From contig DATFOS010000177.1 in NCBI GenBank assembly GCA_035265325.1, positions 1 to 64,000 of the forward strand: 64,000 bases of DNA, read 5' to 3'. A program made the translations under genes and the position numbers. Numbering within the stretch: the first letter of the stretch is position 1; each line of letters starts with the position of its first letter. The notes beneath the pieces are model-generated. The model was given only the letters and a program-made list of their open reading frames with translations, did no database searches and was not told the origin of the DNA. Source of the stretch: DATCLS01 sp035265325 (GTDB taxonomy: Bacteria; Actinomycetota; Acidimicrobiia; Acidimicrobiales; VFJN01). Positions 1-7,065 of the stretch are shown here, one piece after another.

Positions 1-6
1 AGCGCC

Positions 7-672
7 GTGCTCGTCCGGGAGTCACCGGACACGCTCGCCCGAGCCCTGGACCGCCATCGGCCCGAGCTGACCTCCTACTGCGGGCGGCGGCTCGGCTCGG
101 CGTCGGAGGCGGAGGACGCCGTCCAGGAGACGCTCGTGCGGGCCTGGCGCACCTACGACCGGTTCGAGGGCCGCGCCGCTCTGCGGACCTGGCTCTACCG
201 CATCGCCGGCAACGTCTGCATCGACATGCGCCGGGCCCGCCAGCGGGCGGCCCCTCCGGTCGACACGGCGGCCGCCGACCACGTGACCCGGGCGGAGGCG
301 GCCGGCCTCCCCGGCGCCGCCGCCGGCACGCCGGGCGACACCGACCCCGGCGACGCCGTCGTGACGCGGGACGCCCTGCACCGGGCGTTCGTGGTGGCGC
401 TCGGCCGCCTGCCGGCCCGGCAGCGGGCCGTCCTGGTCCTGTGCGAGGTCCTCCGCTGGCCGGCCGCCGACGCCGCGGCCCTGCTCGGCACCACGCCGGC
501 GTCGGTCACCAGTGCCCTCCAGCGGGCCCGCGCCACCCTCGCTGCCACGCAGGCGGCCGGGGCGCCGACGCCGGCCCGACCGGCCCGGGCCGCCGACCCG
601 GCCCTGGTCACCCGCCACGTCGAGGCGCTGGCCACGGCGGACCTCGACGCCCTCCTCACCCTCCTACGCTGA
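7..672 (+). CDS. sigma-70 family RNA polymerase sigma factor, C-terminally short
   Basis: Alternative sigma factor that would direct core RNA polymerase to a special promoter set. Region 2 spans about residues 20-77 (ELTSYC, EAEDAVQETLVRAW, TWLYRIAGNVCID) and region 4 about 134-178 (LPARQRAVLVL, then ATPASVTSALQRAR-like recognition helix). The conserved text matches the SigJ/SigG-like group, whose members usually continue into a SnoaL-like domain and reach about 320 residues. Here the protein has 221 residues and stops just after the entry to that domain (HVEALATADLDALLTLL). Its last 17 nt overlap the convergent hydrolase gene. The frame is open to the left edge, so the GTG start at 7 is a choice and the true start may lie outside the window. 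Confidence 0.85.
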   Translation: MLVRESPDTLARALDRHRPELTSYCGRRLGSASEAEDAVQETLVRAWRTYDRFEGRAALRTWLYRIAGNVCIDMRRARQRAAPPVDTAAADHVTRAEAAGLPGAAAGTPGDTDPGDAVVTRDALHRAFVVALGRLPARQRAVLVLCEVLRWPAADAAALLGTTPASVTSALQRARATLAATQAAGAPTPARPARAADPALVTRHVEALATADLDALLTLLR

Positions 673-1444
673 GGAACGCCACCAGGCTCGGGGCGAACGT
701 CGGGGCGACGACCGCCGAGAGGTGGTCGCCGGGCACGACCGTGAGCGTGCAGTCCGGGATCGGCGCCGCCAGCGTCTCGGGGCGGGCGGCCAGCGGGTCG
801 GCGTCGCCCACGAGGAGCAGCGTCGGCGCGGTGATCCGCTCCACCGGGATCGGCGTGGCGTGGACGGAACGGGCGTGGGCCGCCAGCGCCCGGCGGTCGG
901 CGCCCTGCGCGTCGACGAAGGCCCGGAACGCGGCGGCGACCGGGTCGGCGACCGTGTCCGGGTCGTCGGCGAGCAACGCCTCCGCCAGGGCGGTGTTGTC
1001 GAGGACCCGCCGGTCGACACCGCCCATCTCGACGATGCCGGCGCCCACGCCGCCGACGACGAGGCGGCGGATGCGCGGCTCGTCGGTGGCCAGGATCAGC
1101 GCCACGACCGCCCCCATCGAGTAGCCGACGAGGTCGATCTCGGGGACGCCCAGCACGTCGACGAGGCGGGCGAGGTCGCGGGCCATGCGGCCCTCGCCGT
1201 AGGCGGACGGGTCGTGCGGGGCGTCGGACCGGCCGTGGCCCCGGGCGTCGAGCGCCACGACGCGCCGGCCGGCCGCCACGAGGGCGTCGACGACGCCGGT
1301 GGCGACCCAGTTCGTGTGGGCGTCGGCGGCGAAGCCGTGGTGCAGGATGACGGGCGGGAGCGGGCCGCCCCCCTCCGTCCCTCCGGTGGGGGCGACGTCG
1401 TCGTAGAAGATCGTGACGCCGTCGTCCGCGGTGAACGAGCTCAT
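656..1444 (-). CDS. alpha/beta hydrolase
   Basis: Cytosolic alpha/beta-hydrolase-fold enzyme of 262 residues, a typical length. The oxyanion-region motif HHGFAAD lies near residue 35, the nucleophile elbow GYSMG puts Ser at 109, an acid Asp lies in GDADPL (about 214), and the catalytic His is in GDHLS (241). The substrate cannot be told from sequence; esterase or lactonase activity is likely. It is the last gene of a three-gene minus-strand operon, and its ATG overlaps the upstream stop by 4 bp (ATGA at 1441-1444), suggesting translational coupling. Its 3' end runs 17 nt into the tail of the shortened sigma-factor gene. Confidence 0.9.
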   Translation of the reverse strand: MSSFTADDGVTIFYDDVAPTGGTEGGGPLPPVILHHGFAADAHTNWVATGVVDALVAAGRRVVALDARGHGRSDAPHDPSAYGEGRMARDLARLVDVLGVPEIDLVGYSMGAVVALILATDEPRIRRLVVGGVGAGIVEMGGVDRRVLDNTALAEALLADDPDTVADPVAAAFRAFVDAQGADRRALAAHARSVHATPIPVERITAPTLLLVGDADPLAARPETLAAPIPDCTLTVVPGDHLSAVVAPTFAPSLVAFLSVGG

Positions 1445-1827
1445 GCCAGCGTCACGGTCTCGAGGACCCCGAGGGTGTCCGGGGAGACCAGGAAGTCCGT
1501 GACCACGACCTCCACTGCGTGGAGGGCGATCGGGCGGGCCAGGTCCGGCGGGGCGGTGAGCAACTCGCCGGCCCGGTCCGGCGCGGTCACGCGTTCGAGG
1601 CGGGCGACGTTGAGGTGCATCGGCTCGGTGTCGGGGTAGACGATCGGCTCCTTGCCGAGCGCCTCGAATGGCGCCACGAGCAGGGCGGCGAGTGCCTCCG
1701 CCCGCAGCCGCCCGAAACGGGCCGCGGCCCGGCCGGCGATGCTCCCCGCGGGCCCGGTCCCGATGGCGGCCCCGGCCATGGTCGCGTTCCCGGGCCCCGA
1801 CGGTGCCGGCGTCCCGCCGGCGCTCAT
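1441..1827 (-). CDS. conserved hypothetical protein, 128 residues
   Basis: I do not recognise this protein. It lies between an arylsulfotransferase-like gene and a hydrolase gene and overlaps both by 4 bp (1824-1827 and 1441-1444), so it is almost certainly translated. The first 30 residues are Gly/Ala/Pro-rich; the rest mixes helix (RLRAEALAALLVAPFEAL) and likely strands, with a hydrophobic end (ALHAVEVVVTDF, then LGVLETVTL). There is no signal peptide, membrane segment or cysteine. I chose the ATG at 1827 because it forms the ATGA overlap; the same frame is open far upstream inside the neighbouring gene but that part is a shadow. Confidence 0.7.
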   Translation of the reverse strand: MSAGGTPAPSGPGNATMAGAAIGTGPAGSIAGRAAARFGRLRAEALAALLVAPFEALGKEPIVYPDTEPMHLNVARLERVTAPDRAGELLTAPPDLARPIALHAVEVVVTDFLVSPDTLGVLETVTLA

Positions 1828-3389
1828 TCCGCCGCCACCTCGACGACGTCGGAGGCGGCCAGTAGGGCCCCGTCGGCGTCCAGCGCCTCCACCTGGACGA
1901 ACGCCACGTCGCCGACCGGCACCGTCGTCTCGAAGCCCTCCTTGTCGATCGTGTCGAGCTCGTCCAGGTCGTCGGCCGCCGGGCCGCCCAGCACCCGCCA
2001 CGCCGCCACCTCGGTGGCGCCGTTCCAGCTCATGGCCGCCTCGGGCACGCCCTCGCCGGCCGGCACGGACGCGACCAGGTCGGGCGGCGCCGTCGGCGTG
2101 CCGGACCACTCCTGCCGGAAGACCCGGTACGAGTCGGCCGGCGCCCACGTGGCGTCGAACACCATCTCGCCGTCGGCCGTGAACTCGGACGCCCCGCCCT
2201 CGCTCCCCCACCCGACGAGGGTGTTGCCGCCCTCGAGCACCTGCGTGTTGCCCTGGCTGCCGGCCAGCACGCCGTCGGGGTGGGTGAAGGTCCGCACGAG
2301 CGTCACCTCGCCGGCCTCCTCGTCGACGTCGAGCACCAGGCCCCGCGACTCCTCTGCCGTCGGCGGGGAGGACTGGTTGTCGAACAGGCTGATCGTCCCG
2401 TCGGGCAGGCGGCGGGCGTCGTGCTGCCAGGCGATCGTCGTCTCGTCGGTCAGCGGGAAGTCGCTGCTGCGGCCGCCCAGCGTCCAGCGGATGTCGCCGG
2501 TCGTCCGGTCGAGGGCGTACACGGCGTGCGTGTTGCGGGCCGAGAGCAGCAGCGTGTCGTCGCCGTCCTCGGCGACCGAGTTGGCGTGGAACCAGTCGAA
2601 CGGCGCCGCCCGGCTGCCGTCGTCGTCGATCTCGTCGTCGGTGGCGGCGGCGTCCGGGACCAGCTCGGAGTAGGTGTCGGTCAACTCGACGTGGTCGGCC
2701 GCGCTCCACTCGAAGAGGACCTCGCCGGTGGCGACGTCGATCTCCTGCACGTGGTTGTCCTGCATGAACCCGTCGGCCGGGCCACCCACGGCGGACAGGT
2801 CGGCCGGCTCGGTGTCGTAGGTGAGGACCAGCGCGGTCCCGGCGTCGGTGAGCTGGAACTCATGGAGGTCGCCCAGCCGCCCGTTGCCGGCCGCCACCCG
2901 GGCCACCTCCTCGTAGGACGTGTCGGCGATGACGAACTCGCCCTCGCCGTACCCGCCGAGGGACTCGCCCTCGTACCAGGTGAGCACCGGCTCGCCCCGG
3001 AACTCCTGCACGCGGAAGTCCGCCACCGTCTCGTCGCTGGGGCCGGACCAGACGACCTCGCCGTCGTCGTCCACGATCAGCGCCCCCCGTTGCACCCCGG
3101 CCTGCTTGGGTGCCAGGAACAGGAAGCCAGGGGCGGTCCCGGCCTCGTGGACGGCCACGTCGATCACCGGCGGTGCCAGGTCCGGCCGCGAGGCGAAGGC
3201 CTGCGCCTCGACGGTCTCCTCGCGCGCACCGGCGGCCGCCTCCGTGGTGGCGGTCGTGCCCGCCGTCGTGCCGGGCGGGCCCTCGCCGGCGTCGTTCCCG
3301 TCGTCACCGCACCCCACCGGCACGGTGCCGAGCAGGACGACGGCGAGCGCCAGGGCGCGGCGGGCGGGCGGAGCGACAGCGGTCCCCAT
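1824..3389 (-). CDS. arylsulfotransferase-like exported lipoprotein
   Basis: A 521-residue protein of the arylsulfotransferase (ASST-like beta-propeller) superfamily. Family signs are the repeated blade text: an early TAPGFLFLAPK, DLHEFQLTDAGTALVLTYD, MQDNHVQEID, WFHANSV, LLLSARNTHAVYALD, GDIRWTLGGR, and WQHDARRLPDGTISLFDN, where the His residues are the likely catalytic or ligand positions. The N-terminus has a hydrophobic stretch ending in Cys27; the preceding PVG is not a classic lipobox (Pro at -3), so lipidation is likely but not certain. Low-complexity Thr/Ala/Glu linker follows. First gene of the operon; 39 bp separate it from the divergent TfoX-like gene. Confidence 0.85.
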   Translation of the reverse strand: MGTAVAPPARRALALAVVLLGTVPVGCGDDGNDAGEGPPGTTAGTTATTEAAAGAREETVEAQAFASRPDLAPPVIDVAVHEAGTAPGFLFLAPKQAGVQRGALIVDDDGEVVWSGPSDETVADFRVQEFRGEPVLTWYEGESLGGYGEGEFVIADTSYEEVARVAAGNGRLGDLHEFQLTDAGTALVLTYDTEPADLSAVGGPADGFMQDNHVQEIDVATGEVLFEWSAADHVELTDTYSELVPDAAATDDEIDDDGSRAAPFDWFHANSVAEDGDDTLLLSARNTHAVYALDRTTGDIRWTLGGRSSDFPLTDETTIAWQHDARRLPDGTISLFDNQSSPPTAEESRGLVLDVDEEAGEVTLVRTFTHPDGVLAGSQGNTQVLEGGNTLVGWGSEGGASEFTADGEMVFDATWAPADSYRVFRQEWSGTPTAPPDLVASVPAGEGVPEAAMSWNGATEVAAWRVLGGPAADDLDELDTIDKEGFETTVPVGDVAFVQVEALDADGALLAASDVVEVAAE

Positions 3390-3428
3390 GGCGCCGAGTC
3401 TCGCGGACGGGCCGTAGCCTCCCGAGCG

Positions 3429-3746
3429 ATGACACCGGAGGAGGCCTACGACCGACTCGTAGGCGAGTTGACCGCCCGGCCCGGCGTGGCCTCCGGGCGG
3501 ATGATGGCCAGCGACGGGCTGCGCCTCGGGGACAAGTACTTCGCCATGCTCCACAAGGGCGACCTCGTGGTGAAGCTGCCGGCGGCGCGGGTGCAGGAGC
3601 TGGTGGGCCAGGGCGCCGGCGGGCAGCTCACCGCCGGCCGGCGGGTCATGCGCGAGTGGTTCACGGCGCCGCTCGACGGCCCGGAGGACTGGCGTGGGCT
3701 GGCCGACGAGGCGCTCGCCTACGCCCGGGAGCTCGCCGCCGGTTGA
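3429..3746 (+). CDS. TfoX N-terminal-domain protein
   Basis: A 105-residue protein consisting only of the TfoX N-terminal-like fold: an opening helix (TPEEAYDRLVGEL), a beta region with GDKYFAMLHKGDLVVKLP, and a closing helix (DWRGLADEALAYARELAA). In enteric bacteria TfoX regulates competence, but stand-alone N-domain proteins are common in Actinomycetota and have no settled role. A TAGCCT hexamer (3415-3420) lies 8 nt before the ATG, so the transcript may be leaderless. It is divergent from the lipoprotein gene, with 39 bp between. Confidence 0.85.
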   Translation: MTPEEAYDRLVGELTARPGVASGRMMASDGLRLGDKYFAMLHKGDLVVKLPAARVQELVGQGAGGQLTAGRRVMREWFTAPLDGPEDWRGLADEALAYARELAAG

Positions 3747-3863
3747 CCACCCGGCATGCCCGCCCGGCGCCGCCACCGCACGCAGCAGGGAGCCCGGACA
3801 CCGCCACATGGCCGGGCCCCCTGCATGCTGCGTTACGGCGGCTCGCTCGCCGCGGCCGGCATC

Positions 3864-3900
3864 GTTCCCGGAGGGCCCGCCCGCCGCTGCCTCCGGGAAC
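3864..3900. terminator. 11-bp inverted repeat, terminator-like
   Basis: GTTCCCGGAGG (3864-3874) pairs perfectly with CCTCCGGGAAC (3890-3900) across a 15-nt loop. It lies 118 bp past the TfoX-like stop. There is no T-run, as is usual for hairpins ending genes in GC-rich Actinomycetota. It sits in the 349-bp gap 3747-4095, which holds no gene I can support. Confidence 0.6.
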
Positions 3901-3915
3901 AACGCCGACGCACGT

Positions 3916-3942
3916 GTGCGGCACGCTGGGGAAGTGCCGCAC
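3916..3942. terminator. 9-bp inverted repeat, second terminator-like hairpin
   Basis: GTGCGGCAC (3916-3924) pairs perfectly with GTGCCGCAC (3934-3942) around a 9-nt loop, 15 bp after the previous hairpin. Together they would insulate the LuxR-type gene from the TfoX-like gene. Confidence 0.5.
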
Positions 3943-3989
3943 GGCGTCACCGCCTGGACCGAAAGGTACGGGCCCGACCGCGCAGGATC

Positions 3990-4008
3990 ATCCGTAGGTG
4001 CTACGTAT
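3990..4008. promoter_or_regulatory. palindrome upstream of LuxR-type regulator
   Basis: ATCCGTAGGTGCTACGTAT contains the exact palindrome CGTAG-GTG-CTACG (3993-4005). Its reverse complement matches the site at 6833-6851, on the other side of the regulator gene, at 17 of 19 positions. The likely binder is the LuxR-type HTH of the gene it precedes; this is inference. The centre is about 97 bp before the start codon. Confidence 0.65.
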
Positions 4009-4058
4009 CTTTCGCACGTCACGTACGGCGTCGGGCCCGAACCGAGCGGCGAACGGCG

Positions 4059-4087
4059 CTGACCTGCGGTAACCAGGCCGATACGAT
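4059..4087 (+). promoter_or_regulatory. promoter of LuxR-type gene
   Basis: CTGACC (4059-4064), a 17-bp spacer and TACGAT (4082-4087) form a reasonable -35/-10 pair. Only 8 nt separate the -10 from the GTG at 4096, so the mRNA would be leaderless. Confidence 0.5.
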
Positions 4088-4095
4088 CCCGGACC

Positions 4096-6816
4096 GTGCT
4101 GGGATCGCGCGCGTCGGCGCTGGTCGGCCGTGAAACCGAGCTGGCCGAGGTCAGGCGGCTCCTCGCCGCGCCGGCGGAACCGTCATCGCCGCGCGGCCCG
4201 CGCGGGGTACGCCCCCCGGGTTCGCCCCGGGGCGCCGCCATCTTCGGCGAGGCGGGCGTGGGCAAGACGCGCATCGTCGCCGAGGCGGTCGCCTGGTGCG
4301 AGGCGCAGGGCACCGCGGTCGAGTGGGTGCGGGCGACCGAGGCGGCCCGGCAGATCCCGCTCGGGTCGTTCGCCCACCTGCTCGCTCCCGGCGACGAGGC
4401 CCACCAGCGCGACGACCTGCTCTACCAGGCGCTGGCCCGGCTCGACGCCCGGGCCGAGGGCGCCGGCGGCCGGCTGCTGCTGGCGGTCGATGACGCCCAC
4501 CTGCTCGACGACGTCTCGGTCGCCCTGCTGCACCTGGTGGCCACCCAGTCCCCGGCCCAGGTGCTCATCAGCGTGCGGACGGGCGAGGTCGTCCCGCCCG
4601 GCCTCGGCACCCTGTGGAAGGACGAGCTGCTCGGCCGCCTCGACGTCGGGCCGCTGTCGCAGGACGCCACCGAGGCGCTCGTCCTCGACGTCCTGGGCCG
4701 GGACGTCCCCGCCTCGTCGCTCGACCGCATCTGGCGGCTCAGCCGCGGCAACGCCCTGTTCGTCCGTGAGCTGCTCACCGCCGCCATGGAGCGCCAGGTC
4801 AACGGCGCCGGCGGCGCGGTCGTCCTGCCGGCCGAGGGCCACCAGGAACGGCTACGCGAGCTGGTCGAGGAGCGCCTCCGCCTGCTGGAGCCCTCCCGCC
4901 GCGACGTGCTCGAGGCGGTGGCCGTGGCCGAGCAGGTCCCGCTGGCCGCGGCGGAGCGGCTGGGCGTTCCCGAGGACCTCGAGGCTCTCGAGGCCCGCGG
5001 GCTCGTCCAGGCGGTCGAGACCGAGGCCGGGGCCATCGTCCAGGTGGCGCACCCGCTCTACGGCGAGGTCCTGGCGGGGGGGCTGAAACACCTGCGCCGC
5101 CGGGCCGTGCTGCGCGCCCTGGTGGCCGCCGTGGCGGACGTCCCCGACGTCGACCGGCTGCGCCTCGCCACCTGGCGGCTCGACTCCGGCCAGCCGGGCG
5201 ACCCCGCCGAGCTACTGGGCCTCGCCCGCGAGGCGCTCGGCCGGCTCGACCACCGCCTGGCCGGGCGCCTGGCCCTCGCCGCCGGGGGTACCGAGCGCGC
5301 CGACGCCGGCCTTGTACTCGCCGAGGCGCTGTCGGGCCAGAGCCGCATCGAGGAGGCCCAGCAGGTCCTGGAGGGCCTCGACGCCTCCGACCCCGAGCAC
5401 GTGGCCCGCATCGCCATGGCTCGGGCCAGCGACCTGTTCCTCCAGCTCGACCGGTCCGCCGACGCCATCAACGTGCTCGAGGCCGCCGTCGACGCCCTCG
5501 ACGGCGAGCCGGCCTGGCAGGCCGAGTGCCGGTCGGTGCTGGCCCAGATGTTCATGTTCGCCCTGCGCCTCCCCGAGGCCGGGGCCATCGCCGACGAGCT
5601 GCTCGCCGACCCCGACCTCCCGGGGGCGGCCCGCGTGCGGGCGGCCAGCGTGGCGGTCACCGCCCGGGGTGCCCGGGGCCGGACGGACGATGCCCTCGGC
5701 CTGCTCGACCCCGCGCTGCACGCCACGGCCCGGCAGCACCGGCGCGAGGTGCCCTACGGCGACATCCAGCTGCGCATGGCCCGCTTCCAGACCCTGTACT
5801 GGGCCGGCCGGGTGCGCGAGCTCGACGCCTTCACCGCCGACGGCATGGGGCTCGGCACCGACCACGCCCCGCCGTCCCTGCGGGGCATCGTCGCCGGCTT
5901 CCGGGGCGGCGCCCTCCAGCTGCGCGGGCGGATGCGGGCGGCGTTCGCCGAGGGCCAGCGCTCGTCGCGGGCCCTGGCCGAGGCCGACTGGTTCGGGCAG
6001 CGCCCGCTGGCCGAGGCCATGCGCGCCCGGGCCGCTGTGTTCGCCGGCGAGCTGGACGTGGCCGACGAGGCCATCCATGCGGCCGACCTCGCCTTCGCCG
6101 CCGACCCGGTCCGGGGCGCCCGCACGCTCCCCTACATCGAGCTGTCCCGCCGCTGGCTGCTGGCCGCCCGCGGGTCGTTGGCCGAAGCGGCCCAGGGCTG
6201 CGTCGACCTGGGCACCATGCTCGAGCACATGGCCAAGCCTCTGGCGGTCGAGGTCCTCCACGCCGCCGCCCGCCTGGGCCGGGCCGCCGACGCGGCCGAT
6301 GCTCTCGAGCGCCTGGCGCAGGACGTCGACGGGCCCCTGGCCGGCCCGATCGCCCGCCAAGCCCGCGCCCTGGCCACGGGCGACGCCACGGCCCTGACGC
6401 TGGTGGCCGGCGAGTTCGAGGAGCTCGGGGCCGACCTGCTGGCGGCCGAGGCCCACCGGTCCGCCGCCAACGCCTACCGGAAGGGGGGCCACGGCGCGCC
6501 CGCCGCCACCGCCGCGGCCCAGGTCGAGGCGCTCCTCGAGGCCTGCGGCCACCCCCGCTCCCCCGGCCTGGCGCCGATGGTGCCGATCGGCGAGGGCCTC
6601 ACCCAGCGCGAGCGCGAGGTGGCGTCGCTCGCCGCAGCCGGGAGGACGAGCCCCGAGATCGCCGAGGCGCTGTTCCTCTCGGTGCGGACGGTCGACACCC
6701 ACCTCCACCGCGTCTACCGGAAGCTCCTGATCGACGGTCGCCACCAGCTGGCTGAGGCCATGGGCCAGGGCGGCCCGGCCGGCCCGGGTGCCGGGCCGGC
6801 CGGTCGGGCGACGTAG
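4096..6816 (+). CDS. LuxR-family ATPase regulator (LAL/MalT-like)
   Basis: Large cytosolic transcription regulator of 906 residues, normal for LAL (large ATP-binding LuxR) proteins. An AAA/STAND-type ATPase comes first: Walker A GEAGVGKT at 51-58 and Walker B LLLAVDDAH at 127-135, then a winged-helix region and a long all-helical, Ala-rich middle (about 340-800) that looks like TPR repeats. The C-terminal LuxR HTH starts near 835 (LTQREREVASLAAAGRTSPEIAEALFLS, given here in parts: LTQREREVA, then PEIAEALFLSVRTVDTH). Residues 28-47 are a Pro/Gly/Arg insertion before Walker A. Start is a leaderless-type GTG. Two near-identical palindromes bracket the gene; the downstream one sits where an activator would act on the next gene. 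Confidence 0.92.
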   Translation: MLGSRASALVGRETELAEVRRLLAAPAEPSSPRGPRGVRPPGSPRGAAIFGEAGVGKTRIVAEAVAWCEAQGTAVEWVRATEAARQIPLGSFAHLLAPGDEAHQRDDLLYQALARLDARAEGAGGRLLLAVDDAHLLDDVSVALLHLVATQSPAQVLISVRTGEVVPPGLGTLWKDELLGRLDVGPLSQDATEALVLDVLGRDVPASSLDRIWRLSRGNALFVRELLTAAMERQVNGAGGAVVLPAEGHQERLRELVEERLRLLEPSRRDVLEAVAVAEQVPLAAAERLGVPEDLEALEARGLVQAVETEAGAIVQVAHPLYGEVLAGGLKHLRRRAVLRALVAAVADVPDVDRLRLATWRLDSGQPGDPAELLGLAREALGRLDHRLAGRLALAAGGTERADAGLVLAEALSGQSRIEEAQQVLEGLDASDPEHVARIAMARASDLFLQLDRSADAINVLEAAVDALDGEPAWQAECRSVLAQMFMFALRLPEAGAIADELLADPDLPGAARVRAASVAVTARGARGRTDDALGLLDPALHATARQHRREVPYGDIQLRMARFQTLYWAGRVRELDAFTADGMGLGTDHAPPSLRGIVAGFRGGALQLRGRMRAAFAEGQRSSRALAEADWFGQRPLAEAMRARAAVFAGELDVADEAIHAADLAFAADPVRGARTLPYIELSRRWLLAARGSLAEAAQGCVDLGTMLEHMAKPLAVEVLHAAARLGRAADAADALERLAQDVDGPLAGPIARQARALATGDATALTLVAGEFEELGADLLAAEAHRSAANAYRKGGHGAPAATAAAQVEALLEACGHPRSPGLAPMVPIGEGLTQREREVASLAAAGRTSPEIAEALFLSVRTVDTHLHRVYRKLLIDGRHQLAEAMGQGGPAGPGAGPAGRAT

Positions 6817-6832
6817 CCGCCGCGTCGCGCTC

Positions 6833-6879
6833 ATACGTAGGGCCTACGGATCCGCGCCGGGCGGGTGCCTGCGTACGGT
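6833..6879 (+). promoter_or_regulatory. second palindrome plus -10 for the small gene at 6886
   Basis: ATACGTAGGGCCTACGGAT (6833-6851) holds CGTAG-GGC-CTACG and is the inverted near-copy of 3990-4008. Downstream, TACGGT (6874-6879) lies 6 nt before a GTG at 6886. No good -35 is seen (tccgcg at the right distance). If transcription starts at 6886, the palindrome is centred near -44, the usual place for an activator that replaces the -35 contact. Confidence 0.6.
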
Positions 6880-6885
6880 GCCCCG

Positions 6886-7065
6886 GTGAGCCCGCGAGAC
6901 CTGCGCCGTTCCGGCGTCCGCCCAGACCCGGCCGAGGACGACCGTCCCGCCGACCCCGTCCAGGCCCTGGCGGATTTCCTCGCCGCCGTCGTCGAGGCCC
7001 CACCCCGGGCCTGGTCAGAGGACGACCTGGGACAGGCGGGCGATGGGGACGGGCGGCGCGAGTGA
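6886..7065 (+). CDS. small hypothetical protein, 59 residues
   Basis: Unrecognised small acidic protein: charged N-terminus (MSPRDLRRSGVRPD), one likely amphipathic helix (PVQALADFLAAVVEA), and a Gly/Asp/Arg tail. I chose the GTG at 6886 because a TACGGT -10 stands 6 nt before it; the frame also contains a start at 6865. Its last 51 nt overlap, tail to tail, the protease/nuclease gene, which makes the coding call uncertain. The palindrome upstream suggests that the neighbouring LuxR-type regulator controls it. Confidence 0.4.
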   Translation: MSPRDLRRSGVRPDPAEDDRPADPVQALADFLAAVVEAPPRAWSEDDLGQAGDGDGRRE

